This document shows positions 17,410 through 26,791 of a stretch of 64,000 nucleotides of DNA, piece after piece. A program made the translations under genes and the position numbers. The stretch's first letter is position 1. Each line of letters opens with the position of its first letter. Source of the DNA: Amylibacter sp. IMCC11727 (GTDB lineage: Bacteria > Pseudomonadota > Alphaproteobacteria > Rhodobacterales > Rhodobacteraceae); the NCBI RefSeq assembly GCF_029854195.1, contig NZ_CP122960.1, positions 1,122,001 to 1,186,000 of the forward strand, given 5' to 3'. The notes beneath the pieces were generated by a model. It was not told the origin of the DNA, ran no database searches, and saw only the letters and a program-made list of their open reading frames with translations.

Positions 17410-20400
17410 TTAGTATTCTTGCAGAGGGGCCACTTCGAGAGCGCCTTCGCGGATATTGCGAATCGCTCGTGCCGCTGCGTAACTGGCCGCTGCCGTCGTG
17501 TAATAGACGATCTTCCCATAAAGTGTGATCGACCGAATTTCACGGCTGTCCTCAATAGAGGCTGCACCTTCGGTTGTATTGAACACAAGATTGATGTCAC
17601 CATCGCGCAGGCGGTCGACCACATTGGGTCGGCCTTCATAGACTTTGTTCACCGTCTCAGCTTCGATACCAGCGGCCTTTAAGAAACCCGCCGTACCGCG
17701 CGTGGCCACAATCTTGAAACCCTGATCGGTCAGGATTTGTGCGGCTTCGATCATCTGTGGCGTTTTGTCTTCGTTCTTGACCGACATGAACACGGACCCT
17801 TCCGAAGGCAGCGTGTGCCCTGCGCCCATCTGCGCCTTTAAGAAGGCACGTGCGAATGTTTTGTCCAATCCCATGACTTCGCCAGTGGAGCGCATTTCAG
17901 GGCCCAGCAACGTATCAACACCTGGGAAGCGGGCGAAAGGCATCACAGCCTCTTTCACTGCGTAGTGTTCTGTCTCTGGGGCTTTCAGATCAAACGCGGA
18001 CAGCTTTTCACCTGCCATGATCCGCGCAGCGATCGCCGCAATGGGTGAGTTAACGGCTTTGGCCACAAAAGGAACTGTGCGCGATGCACGCGGGTTGACT
18101 TCGAGGATGAAAACCTCCCCGTCCTTGATCGCAAATTGCACGTTCATCAGACCAACCACGTTCAGGGCCAACGCGAGCTTTTCAGATTGCACCTTCAGTT
18201 CGGCAATGGTCGCTGCATCCAATGAATAGGGCGGTAAGGAACAGGCGCTGTCGCCAGAGTGGACGCCTGCCTCTTCGATGTGCTGCATGATGCCTGCCAC
18301 ATGCACGGTTTCACCGTCACACAGCGCGTCTACGTCCACTTCCACGGCCCCAGATAGGTAGCTATCGAGCAAGACAGGGCTGTCACCAGACACAACAACC
18401 GCTTCGTTGATGTAGCGTTCCAGTTGCGCATCATCGCGCACGATTTCCATGGCGCGACCGCCCAAAACGTAGGATGGGCGGATCACCAGCGGGTATTTCA
18501 CGTCGGCGGCGATTTTGAACGCCTCTTCACCAGAATGGGCGATGCCGTTGTAAGGCTGCTTCAGGTTCAACCCTTCGAGCAGTTGCTGGAACCGTTCGCG
18601 GTCTTCGGCAAGGTCGATGGCGTCTGGCGTGGTGCCAAGGATTGGAATGCCTTCTTCTTCAAGCGCATTGGCCAGTTTCAGCGGGGTTTGTCCCCCAAAC
18701 TGGACAATCACGCCGTGCAATTCGCCGTTTTCCCGTTCCACGCGCAGGATTTCCAGCACATGTTCCAGCGTCAGCGGTTCAAAATAGAGACGATCTGACG
18801 TGTCATAATCGGTGGACACGGTTTCGGGGTTACAGTTGACCATGATGGTTTCATAGCCCGCGTCTGTCAGCGCGTAACAGGCGTGACAACAGCAGTAATC
18901 GAACTCGATCCCTTGGCCGATGCGGTTCGGGCCACCACCAAGGATAACCACCTTTTTGCGATCTGTTGGGCGGGCTTCGCATTCCACTTCACCCATCGCA
19001 TCCGCTTCGTAGGTGGAATACATGTAAGGTGTTTGCGCTTCGAATTCTGCCGCGCATGTGTCGATGCGTTTGAACACAGCCGTTACGCCTGCTTTGGTGC
19101 GTGTAATGCGGACATTGCGTTCTGATTTGCCTGACAAATGCGCCAGACGCGCATCGGTAAAGCCGTGGATCTTCAAGCGCCGCAAGGCCTTGGCATCCGT
19201 CGGAAGACCATTTGCGATGATGTCATGTTCCATGACAATAAGCTCGCGGATGCGGGATAGGAACCACGGATCAAAAGAGGTGATTTCGTTGATTTCATCG
19301 TCGGTAAAGCCAAACCGCATGGCCTGTGCGATGATGCGCAGTCGATCTGGTGTCTGCTGCGCCAGCGCACGGGTCACAGACTTATCAATCGCAGTTTGTG
19401 CAGCTTCGTCGCGGCCCCGTTGGATAAACGCAAGGGATCCGTTTGGATCGGGTTCTTGCACGTAGGTGTCTAGCGCGGGGCAACCGTCCACAACGATTTC
19501 GTCAAACCCTGACAGGCCTGTTTCCATCGACGCCAGCGCTTTTTGCATGCTTTCATGGATGGAGCGGCCGATAGACATAACTTCGCCGACGGATTTCATA
19601 GCAGTTGTCAGCGTTGCTTCGGAGCCTGGGAATTTTTCAAATGCAAAACGTGGGATTTTCGTGACGACATAGTCGATGGTCGGTTCGAACGATGCTGGTG
19701 TGACCTTTGTAATGTCATTGTCCAACTCATCCAACGTATAGCCCACAGCCAACTTCGCGGCGATCTTTGCGATTGGGAAACCTGTTGCCTTAGAAGCCAG
19801 TGCAGAGGAACGCGACACACGCGGGTTCATTTCAATCACGACCATACGGCCGTCAGCTGGGTTCACGGACCACTGTACGTTGGACCCACCCGTTTCCACG
19901 CCGATTTCGCGCAGAACGTTGATGCTATGCGTGCGCATCATTTGGTATTCTTTGTCTGTCAGCGTCAGCGCAGGGGCCACGGTGATGGAATCGCCCGTGT
20001 GAACGCCCATCGGGTCCACGTTTTCGATGGCACAGACGATAATGGCGTTATCCGCTTTGTCGCGGACCACTTCCATTTCGTATTCCTTCCACCCCAAAAG
20101 GCTCTCGTCGATCAGGATTTGGTTTACAGGTGACGCGTCGAGCCCGCTGGCGCAGATTTTCTCATAGTCATCACGGTTATAGGCGATACCGCCACCAGTG
20201 CCGCCCATGGTAAAGGCAGGGCGGATAATCGCAGGCAGGCCAACCTCTTCGAGGGCGGCAATACAGTCTTCCATGCTTTCGGCGATAGCCGCGCGTGGAT
20301 TTTCGATGCCAAGACGATCCATGGCTTCGCGGAACAATTTGCGATCCTCTGCCATTTCGATGGCCTTGCGATCCGCGCCGATCAGCTCAATGTTCAACCG

Positions 20401-20745
20401 CTCCAGCGTGCCGTCTTCATCAAGGGCAAGCGCAGTGTTCAGACCCGTCTGCCCGCCCATTGTTGGCAACAAAACCAGTTTCTCGTCGGGGCGTGCGGCC
20501 AGTTCTTTTTCGATGATCTTGGCGACAACTTCAGGGGTAATCGGCTCGATATATGTGGCATCGGCCATGTTCGGGTCGGTCATGATCGTGGCAGGGTTGG
20601 AGTTCACTAGAACAACGCGATAGCCTTCTTCGCGCAGCGCCTTACAGGCTTGCGCACCAGAGTAATCAAACTCGCACGCCTGACCGATAATAATGGGGCC
20701 AGCCCCGATGATCATTACTGTATCAATATCGGTTCTTTTTGGCAT
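17410..20745 (-). CDS. carB: Carbamoyl-phosphate synthase large subunit
   Basis: 1111 residues from ATG 20745 (MPKRTDIDTVMIIGAGPIII, the family start); the frame extends to 20814 without support. It makes carbamoyl phosphate from bicarbonate, ammonia and two ATP for arginine and pyrimidine synthesis. It contains two homologous ATP-grasp halves (ENPRAAIAESMEDC... and LKQPYNGIAHS...), each with its NPR segment (EMNPRVSRSS and EVNPRASRT), an oligomerisation domain between them and a C-terminal MGS-like allosteric domain. carA is not in the window. A terminator follows. Confidence 0.97.
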   Translation of the reverse strand: MPKRTDIDTVMIIGAGPIIIGQACEFDYSGAQACKALREEGYRVVLVNSNPATIMTDPNMADATYIEPITPEVVAKIIEKELAARPDEKLVLLPTMGGQTGLNTALALDEDGTLERLNIELIGADRKAIEMAEDRKLFREAMDRLGIENPRAAIAESMEDCIAALEEVGLPAIIRPAFTMGGTGGGIAYNRDDYEKICASGLDASPVNQILIDESLLGWKEYEMEVVRDKADNAIIVCAIENVDPMGVHTGDSITVAPALTLTDKEYQMMRTHSINVLREIGVETGGSNVQWSVNPADGRMVVIEMNPRVSRSSALASKATGFPIAKIAAKLAVGYTLDELDNDITKVTPASFEPTIDYVVTKIPRFAFEKFPGSEATLTTAMKSVGEVMSIGRSIHESMQKALASMETGLSGFDEIVVDGCPALDTYVQEPDPNGSLAFIQRGRDEAAQTAIDKSVTRALAQQTPDRLRIIAQAMRFGFTDDEINEITSFDPWFLSRIRELIVMEHDIIANGLPTDAKALRRLKIHGFTDARLAHLSGKSERNVRITRTKAGVTAVFKRIDTCAAEFEAQTPYMYSTYEADAMGEVECEARPTDRKKVVILGGGPNRIGQGIEFDYCCCHACYALTDAGYETIMVNCNPETVSTDYDTSDRLYFEPLTLEHVLEILRVERENGELHGVIVQFGGQTPLKLANALEEEGIPILGTTPDAIDLAEDRERFQQLLEGLNLKQPYNGIAHSGEEAFKIAADVKYPLVIRPSYVLGGRAMEIVRDDAQLERYINEAVVVSGDSPVLLDSYLSGAVEVDVDALCDGETVHVAGIMQHIEEAGVHSGDSACSLPPYSLDAATIAELKVQSEKLALALNVVGLMNVQFAIKDGEVFILEVNPRASRTVPFVAKAVNSPIAAIAARIMAGEKLSAFDLKAPETEHYAVKEAVMPFARFPGVDTLLGPEMRSTGEVMGLDKTFARAFLKAQMGAGHTLPSEGSVFMSVKNEDKTPQMIEAAQILTDQGFKIVATRGTAGFLKAAGIEAETVNKVYEGRPNVVDRLRDGDINLVFNTTEGAASIEDSREIRSITLYGKIVYYTTAAASYAAARAIRNIREGALEVAPLQEY

Positions 20746-20917
20746 GTCGGGCCCCAAGGCTTGGCCGCGTATCGTCATTGCGCGAGGGCGCAATGGATTC
20801 GGCAGCGATTGCAAATTGTCGTGGTTATAATCAGATGGGGCGGTGGTTCAAGGGGAATTGCTTGTGGTTTTCAGGCTAATTTGCGAAGAGCGATCACCAG
20901 ATAAAGGAACGGGCGTT

Positions 20918-21571
20918 ATGGCGGAAATTATTATGGTGCGCCACGGGCAGGCACAAACGGGCGCTAAGGACGAAGCGTCTTATGACAAACTGTCTGACCT
21001 TGGGCATCAACAGGCGGCTTGGTTGGGGGAATACTGGGCCGACAAAGGCGCGGTGGATCGCGTTTTGTCCGGCACCATGCGCCGCCAGATTGAAACAGGG
21101 CAGTCCATTGGATTGCACGGCGTTTCGTATCACCAAGATGCCCGATTGAACGAAATGGATTATTTTGGCCTTGCTGCGTTTTTGAAAGAACATGGGGGTG
21201 TACCCGTACCATCCAGCCAAGAAGAATTTCAAACCCATGTGCGTGATGTGCTTGGCGCATGGTCCCGCGCCGAAGTGGGGGACGAATTGGAAAGCTATGC
21301 TGACTTTCGCGGTCGGATTTTGGACTGCGTGCGCGAAGTGGCTGCACGCGATGATCGCACTGTAATCGTCAGTTCCACTGGGGTGATTGCCACATTAATA
21401 GCCGTGGCGCTTGATCTTGATATGGCGCGCAAGACGGATGTGTTTCTGAAGATTGCGCATACGTCTGTGCATCGGTTCGAAATCGTAGGCGATGATGTGC
21501 GGTTGATCCAGTTTTGTGCGACACCGCATCTGGATGCCCCTGAACGGGTCAGTCTGCGGACCCATATCTGA
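20918..21571 (+). CDS. Histidine phosphatase-fold protein with altered second motif
   Basis: 217 residues from ATG 20918, with AAAGGA upstream. The first catalytic motif of the phosphoglycerate-mutase superfamily is intact (MVRHGQAQTG, about residues 6-15) and the RR substrate motif is present as MRRQ. The second catalytic histidine normally sits in a VSHGG segment; here it reads VSSTGVIATL, with serine-threonine in its place. Activity may be weak or different. It diverges from carB and is followed by pabB. Substrate unknown. Confidence 0.85.
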   Translation: MAEIIMVRHGQAQTGAKDEASYDKLSDLGHQQAAWLGEYWADKGAVDRVLSGTMRRQIETGQSIGLHGVSYHQDARLNEMDYFGLAAFLKEHGGVPVPSSQEEFQTHVRDVLGAWSRAEVGDELESYADFRGRILDCVREVAARDDRTVIVSSTGVIATLIAVALDLDMARKTDVFLKIAHTSVHRFEIVGDDVRLIQFCATPHLDAPERVSLRTHI

Positions 21572-21639
21572 CGGGTTTGACAGAAAAATCAGCGGATAAG
21601 ACTTGTTTTTTGCTTTAATCGGATGATCTACGATCTGTA

Positions 21640-22800
21640 ATGACACATAAACCTTACATATTGCTTGATTTCGGCCCTGACGGGCGTCCGCAAGTGTTTT
21701 CGCATCCTGACGATTTGATCGTGGCTTGGGAGCCTGACGAAGTGGCGCAAGCGTTTGAACAAATGCAGGCTGCCAAAGATGCGGGTAAGTGGCTGGCAGG
21801 GTTTGCAAGTTACGAACTTAGCTATGCGTTAGAACCAAAATTGGCGGCGCGCATACCAAAAGATCGCCGTTCACCGTTGATTTGCTTTGGGGTGTTTGAT
21901 GGGCCCAACGAAGACGCGACAACAGCAAAACTGGCACAGATTGAGGCCGAACAGGACCGCGCTAAACTGAGCGCCCCAACGCCTGTCTGGGATGAACCGA
22001 CTTACACAAAAGCGTTTGATCAAGTGGCCCAATACATTGCCAGCGGGGATTTTTACCAGACAAACCTGACATTTCCGATGCGCGCCACATGGAGCGGCAC
22101 AGCCGAAGGATTGTTCGGCGCACTGAGCCGTGTGCAAGCCGTAAACTATGGTGGGATTGTGGATTTGGGGCAGGGGCCTGTTTTGGTGTCCCGCTCGCCC
22201 GAGTTGTTTTATCGCACCAATGCAAAAGGCGTGATTTCGACCCGCCCGATGAAGGGTACTGTGCCCCGCGGCAAGACCGAGGCCGAGGACGCGGAACTGA
22301 AGGCGTTTCTTGGCAGCGATGAAAAGAACCGAGCCGAAAACCTGATGATTGTGGATTTGCTGCGCAATGATATCAGCCGTGTGGCCGAGCTGGGCTCTGT
22401 CAAAGTGCCAGAACTGTTTACGGTGGAAAGTTATGCGACCGTGCATCAGATGACATCTTTGGTGCAGGCGCAAATGCGCGCAGAAGTAAGCATCGCAGAA
22501 ATGTTCACAGCGCTGTTTCCATGTGGGTCGATCACAGGTGCGCCAAAAATTCGTGCGATGGAAGTCATCAACGATCTCGAAGAAGAGGCACGGGATATTT
22601 ACTGCGGGTCCATTGGGTGGATCGGGCCAGACGGATCCTCTGCCTTTAATGTGGCCATTCGAACGCTATCTTTGGATGCGGACGGCACGGCGCGGCTGAA
22701 TGTTGGCGGCGGCGTGGTTTACGACAGCACCGCACCTAGCGAATACGAGGAGGCCCTATGGAAAGCCCGCTACGCGACCTTGCTCCCGCAGACTTGGTGA
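21640..22800 (+). CDS. pabB: Aminodeoxychorismate synthase component I
   Basis: 386-residue chorismate-binding enzyme that makes 4-amino-4-deoxychorismate for folate. Conserved segments: FYQTNLTFPM, SRSPELFYR, STRPMKGTVPRG, RAENLMIVDLLRNDISRV, and CGSITGAPKIRAMEVI. The TRPMKGT lysine is the ADC-synthase-type residue, distinguishing it from anthranilate synthase. Its 3' end overlaps pabC by 43 bp and the pair is followed by a CPBP protease, so the three form one operon. The glutaminase pabA is not here. Confidence 0.93.
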   Translation: MTHKPYILLDFGPDGRPQVFSHPDDLIVAWEPDEVAQAFEQMQAAKDAGKWLAGFASYELSYALEPKLAARIPKDRRSPLICFGVFDGPNEDATTAKLAQIEAEQDRAKLSAPTPVWDEPTYTKAFDQVAQYIASGDFYQTNLTFPMRATWSGTAEGLFGALSRVQAVNYGGIVDLGQGPVLVSRSPELFYRTNAKGVISTRPMKGTVPRGKTEAEDAELKAFLGSDEKNRAENLMIVDLLRNDISRVAELGSVKVPELFTVESYATVHQMTSLVQAQMRAEVSIAEMFTALFPCGSITGAPKIRAMEVINDLEEEARDIYCGSIGWIGPDGSSAFNVAIRTLSLDADGTARLNVGGGVVYDSTAPSEYEEALWKARYATLLPQTW

Positions 22801-23393
22801 TCATCGAAACACTGGGCTACACGCCCAAAGACGGCTTTGCGCGGCTCGGGTTGCACATGGATCGCGCTGTACGCACTTGTGCGCAATTGGGTGTGCCGTT
22901 CAATCGCGGCGAAACGCTTTATGCGCTGGGCACGGCGGTGGATGCGCTGCCAGCACGGGTGCGCATGACCATTAATTTGGCAGGTGAAGTAGGCGTGACA
23001 ACAGCTGAATTGACCCAGACGCCCGATGTTTGGGTTGTTGCGATCAGCGATCAGGTTTTGCGATCTGATGATCCGTGGCTTGGTGTGAAAACATCGCAGC
23101 GTAAATTGTATGATCAAACGCGGGCCGAATTGCCAAACGGTCTGGATGAATTGATTTTCATTAATGAAAACGGCCATTTGTGCGAAGGCACCATCACTAA
23201 TCTGTTCGTTAAGCGTGGGGATGTATTGCACACACCGCCCCTATCAGCAGGGGTGTTGCCCGGGGTGTTGCGCCAAGATCTGCTCGACAATGGTGAAGCG
23301 GTTGAAGCCGATTTGACCGTTGCAGACTTGGCGGATGCAGAGGTGTTTGTCGGCAATTCCCTGCGGGGTTTGATCAAGGCGCAGATGATATGA
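22758..23393 (+). CDS. pabC: Aminodeoxychorismate lyase (class IV aminotransferase fold)
   Basis: 211-residue PLP enzyme that cleaves ADC to 4-aminobenzoate and pyruvate. The PLP lysine lies in KTSQRKLYD, followed by EGTITNLFVKRG and PLSAGVLPGVLRQDLL, all standard for class IV. It begins inside the end of pabB with a clear GGAGG site at 22748, so the overlap is real and the two are translationally linked. Its stop overlaps the next start by four bases. Identity as pabC rather than a branched-chain aminotransferase rests mainly on the pabB partner. Confidence 0.9.
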   Translation: MESPLRDLAPADLVIIETLGYTPKDGFARLGLHMDRAVRTCAQLGVPFNRGETLYALGTAVDALPARVRMTINLAGEVGVTTAELTQTPDVWVVAISDQVLRSDDPWLGVKTSQRKLYDQTRAELPNGLDELIFINENGHLCEGTITNLFVKRGDVLHTPPLSAGVLPGVLRQDLLDNGEAVEADLTVADLADAEVFVGNSLRGLIKAQMI

Positions 23394-24013
23394 AAACCAT
23401 GCGCTGGGCCGAATTAATCCTGATGTTTGTGGGGGTGCCGTTCGTGCTTGCGGTTTTTTTGCCGCCACGTGCGCTCTATCCCGTGCTGGGCACTGGGGCA
23501 GTGGTTGGGATCATTCTGTTGCATTTCACCGCGGGGTTCCGTTGGCGGGACCTGATTGGCCCCGTGCGATTTTTGGAAACCCTGGCTTTGGGCGTTGTGA
23601 CATTCGTGTCGGCAACGGCGCTGTGTTGGGTGATCCTGCCAGAGCGGTTGTGGTATATTCTGATCCATGCGCCACAGATCATGATTGGCATCGCGATTTT
23701 GTACCCTTTAATTCAGGTAATTCCCCAAGAACTGGTCTATCGCGCCTTGTTTTTTGAGCGTTATGGGCATCTGTTTGCGTCACAGCGGCAGGCGATTTTT
23801 GTAAACGCTGTGCTGTTTTCATTCGGGCATCTGATGTATTGGCATCCAGTGGTTTGGATTGCCACGTTCATTGGTAGCTTTCTGTTTTCACACGCCTATT
23901 TTCGCCCGCGCGGGTTTTTACAGGCCTGCGCATTGCATAGCATTGCTGGTGTGGCCATCTTTGCCAGCGGGTTGGGGTGGCTGTTTTACTCAGGCGGCAA
24001 TGTCGCGCAATAA
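23390..24013 (+). CDS. CPBP-family intramembrane protease-like protein
   Basis: 207-residue membrane protein with about six hydrophobic segments. The CAAX-protease/bacteriocin-processing motifs are present near residues 113-118 (PQELVYRALFFERYG) and 145-150 (FSFGHLMYW), with a C-terminal ALHSIAG. The first glutamate of the usual EExxxR is glutamine here. Its ATG overlaps the pabC stop (ATGA). Its link to folate synthesis is unclear; co-transcription may be incidental. Confidence 0.85.
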   Translation: MKTMRWAELILMFVGVPFVLAVFLPPRALYPVLGTGAVVGIILLHFTAGFRWRDLIGPVRFLETLALGVVTFVSATALCWVILPERLWYILIHAPQIMIGIAILYPLIQVIPQELVYRALFFERYGHLFASQRQAIFVNAVLFSFGHLMYWHPVVWIATFIGSFLFSHAYFRPRGFLQACALHSIAGVAIFASGLGWLFYSGGNVAQ

Positions 24014-24655
24014 TCACGTTTTGCGATAGACCAGCACGTTGGCCTGATCCTTGCCATGAGGGCTGTTCGGATCAGAAAATATCGGCACGGTTTCAAGCAA
24101 TGGGGGGCTGATAAGCCCCTGCGACCGCATCGCATCCAATGCAGGGCCAAACCCTTTTGCCACATAATGTTGCGCGTTCACCCCAATGCAAAACAGTGCA
24201 TTTGGTGCGGCCAAAGCCAGCAGGTTTTTCAGTGGATCAGGGCCCAAATGTCCATGAGTGAACGTGCCTGCTGAAACCACCGCGCCAAAAACTGCGGGGG
24301 GTGTGAACGGCGCGGTCAGATCAACAGTGTGCAATCCTGCATAAAGCCCCTTGCGGCGGGATTTTTCCAACATATCAGGGGAAATATCAAAACCGTGAAT
24401 AATGTCTTTTGGCAGGTTCATCGCCTCTGCCACCAGTCCCGTTCCACAGCCGATATCGGCCACAGGGCGATCTGCAGGCTCTGCATGTTTGTGATAAAAC
24501 TCTGCAATGACAGCAGGATAGATGTAACCAAGTTTTTTCGCGAACTCCGCATCATAGTGGTCGGCAAAGTCTTCGTAGTAGTCCAGATTGTCCTTTGGCG
24601 TTTCAATCGCGTAGGCCCCTTGGAGCAGTTCTGTCGGTGTTCGTTTTTTCATCAT
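24014..24655 (-). CDS. Class I SAM-dependent methyltransferase
   Basis: About 213 residues from the ATGATG pair at 24655/24652; the longer frame to 24736 has no ribosome site and would reach into the aspS promoter. The SAM-binding motif I is VADIGCGTGLVAEA, followed by the acidic end of strand 2 (IHGFDISPDML). The N-terminal YEDFADHYDAEFAKKLGY is typical of small-molecule methyltransferases. Substrate unknown. It is convergent with the CPBP gene, with no gap, and divergent from aspS. Confidence 0.85.
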   Translation of the reverse strand: MMKKRTPTELLQGAYAIETPKDNLDYYEDFADHYDAEFAKKLGYIYPAVIAEFYHKHAEPADRPVADIGCGTGLVAEAMNLPKDIIHGFDISPDMLEKSRRKGLYAGLHTVDLTAPFTPPAVFGAVVSAGTFTHGHLGPDPLKNLLALAAPNALFCIGVNAQHYVAKGFGPALDAMRSQGLISPPLLETVPIFSDPNSPHGKDQANVLVYRKT

Positions 24656-24729
24656 AGGGCGATGATTTTCCGTTGATCGCATTTTTGCAAGGATTCGCTG
24701 TGAAATCAGGGCAAAACGGGTGCAATGGC

Positions 24730-24758
24730 TTGACAATACGGCCCCAACACCGTCAATG
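24730..24758 (+). promoter_or_regulatory. Probable aspS promoter
   Basis: TTGACA (24730-24735) and TCAATG (24753-24758) with 17-base spacing lie 34 bp before the aspS start. The -10 element is weak. Confidence 0.4.
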
Positions 24759-24792
24759 CGCGGAAACCTAAACGACGCCAGAGGATATCCCC

Positions 24793-26574
24793 ATGCACGC
24801 CTATCGCAGCCACACTTGTTCAGAGCTTACCGCAGCGAATGTTGGGGATAATGTGCGCCTGTCTGGCTGGGTGCATCGTGTGCGCGACCACGGTGGCATT
24901 TTGTTTATTGATTTGCGCGACCATTACGGCATGACGCAGGTGTTGGCCGACCCTGATAGCCCTGTGTTCAAAGACGTTGAGAAAGTCCGCTCGGAATGGG
25001 TGATCCGCATTGATGGCAACGTTATGGCCCGTGATCCAGAACTGGTGAACGACAAGCTGCCAACGGGCGAGGTTGAGGTGTTTATTCGCGATATCGAAGT
25101 GCTGGGCGAAGCAGCTGAACTGCCATTGCCTGTGTTTGGCGATCAGGAATACCCTGAAGAAACCCGCCTGAAATACCGCTTTATTGATCTGCGCCGCGAA
25201 AGCCTGCATGACAACATGATGCTGCGCTCTAAGGTGGTTTCCTCCATGCGTCGTCGTATGGAAGGGCAGGGGTTCAACGAATTCCAGACACCGATTATTA
25301 CTGCATCTAGCCCAGAAGGGGCGCGGGATTTCCTCGTGCCGAGCCGTTTGCACCCTGGCAAGTTTTATGCGCTGCCTCAGGCTCCGCAGCAGTTTAAGCA
25401 GCTGATTATGGTTGCGGGCTTTGACAAATATTTCCAAATCGCCCCGTGTTTCCGTGACGAAGATCCTCGTGCGGATCGCTCCCCCACTGATTTTTATCAG
25501 CTGGATATGGAGATGTCCTTTGTGGAGCAGCAGGACGTTTTCGACACGATTGAACCTGTGTTGAAAGGCGTGATGGAAGAGTTTGGCGGCGGCCGTCCCG
25601 TGAACCAAGAGTGGCCGCAAATCAGTTATAAAGACGCGGCATTGTGGTATGGGTCGGACAAACCAGACCTGCGAAATCCTATTAAAATGCAGGTGGTTAG
25701 CGAGCATTTTGCGGGATCAGGGTTTAAGATTTTCGCAAGCCTGTTGGAGAATGAAGGCACGGAAGTGCGTGCCATTCCAGCGCCGACTGGCGGGTCACGT
25801 AAGTTCTGTGACCGTATGAACAAATTCGCCCAGCAAGAGGGTCTGCCGGGGATGGGGTACATCTTTTGGCGCGATCAGGGCGAAGGCATGGAAGCGGCGG
25901 GGCCATTGGCGAAGAACATCGGGCCAGAGCGGACGGAAGCGATCCGTCAGCAATTGGGGCTCGAAGTTGGGGATGCGGCGTTCTTCCTTGGCGGGAAACC
26001 ATCCGCGTTTGAAGGCGTTGCAGGGCGTGCGCGCAATGTGATTGGCGAAGAGCTGGGGCTGACGAAAACGGACACGTTTGAGTTCTGCTGGATCGTTGAT
26101 TTCCCGATGTACGAAAAAGACGAAGAAACGGGTGAAATCGATTTCAGCCACAACCCGTTTTCGATGCCGCAGGGCGGTATGGACGACCTTATGAATAAGG
26201 AACCGACCGAGATTTTGGGTTATCAGTATGACCTTGCGTGTAACGGCTATGAGCTGATTTCGGGTGCTGTGCGGAACCACAAGCCAGAGATCATGTATAA
26301 AGCGTTTGAACTGGCGGGTTATCCGAATGAAGAGGTGGACAAACGCTTTGGCGGGATGGTCAATGCGTTCACCTATGGTGCGCCGCCCCATGCAGGGTGT
26401 GCAACGGGTATCGACCGTTTGGTGATGCTGTTGGCTGATGAGCAAAACATCCGTCAGGTGATCATGTTCCCAATGAACCAGCGGGCAGAAGATTTGATGC
26501 TGGGCGGGCCGTCTGAACCGACAAACGAACAGCTGCGCGAATTGGGTTTGCGGGTCATTCCGCAAGAGGATTAA
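24793..26574 (+). CDS. aspS: Aspartyl-tRNA synthetase
   Basis: 593-residue class IIb synthetase charging tRNA-Asp. N-terminal OB-fold anticodon-binding domain (about 1-110, LSGWVHRVRDHGGILFIDLR), the catalytic core with motif 2 (FRDEDPRADRSPTDFYQLDM), the bacterial GAD insertion (about 290-420), and motif 3 (GCATGIDRLVMLLAD). Length and start MHAYRSHTCSEL agree with bacterial AspRS. It is monocistronic, ending in a strong terminator at 26677. In alphaproteobacteria such enzymes can be non-discriminating, which fits gatCA later in the window. Confidence 0.97.
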   Translation: MHAYRSHTCSELTAANVGDNVRLSGWVHRVRDHGGILFIDLRDHYGMTQVLADPDSPVFKDVEKVRSEWVIRIDGNVMARDPELVNDKLPTGEVEVFIRDIEVLGEAAELPLPVFGDQEYPEETRLKYRFIDLRRESLHDNMMLRSKVVSSMRRRMEGQGFNEFQTPIITASSPEGARDFLVPSRLHPGKFYALPQAPQQFKQLIMVAGFDKYFQIAPCFRDEDPRADRSPTDFYQLDMEMSFVEQQDVFDTIEPVLKGVMEEFGGGRPVNQEWPQISYKDAALWYGSDKPDLRNPIKMQVVSEHFAGSGFKIFASLLENEGTEVRAIPAPTGGSRKFCDRMNKFAQQEGLPGMGYIFWRDQGEGMEAAGPLAKNIGPERTEAIRQQLGLEVGDAAFFLGGKPSAFEGVAGRARNVIGEELGLTKTDTFEFCWIVDFPMYEKDEETGEIDFSHNPFSMPQGGMDDLMNKEPTEILGYQYDLACNGYELISGAVRNHKPEIMYKAFELAGYPNEEVDKRFGGMVNAFTYGAPPHAGCATGIDRLVMLLADEQNIRQVIMFPMNQRAEDLMLGGPSEPTNEQLRELGLRVIPQED

Positions 26575-26676
26575 CACATTCGTTAACGGGGGGATTGGAA
26601 GAAAAGCAAACCACCCAGCAACGTACCCGCAAACCACCCAGCTTTCGTGACGGGTTTTGCCAAAGGTTAAAGTGTT

Positions 26677-26718
26677 AACGGCGTTGCGTGTGAACCACGC
26701 AACGCCGTTTCTTTTTCA
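26677..26718 (+). terminator. Intrinsic terminator after aspS
   Basis: A perfect 14-bp stem (26677-26690 with 26696-26709, loop TGAAC) is followed by TCTTTTTC. It lies about 100 bp after the aspS stop. Confidence 0.88.
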
Positions 26719-26791
26719 GTTTCGGGTGTCAGGCTAGCGGCGAGCGGCGCTGCAATTTAAGATTGAGTTAAACCACAAAGTCGACGAGATC

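Noticed and set aside
25795..26637. 280-codon minus-strand frame inside aspS
   Set aside because: Antisense shadow of a highly conserved gene.
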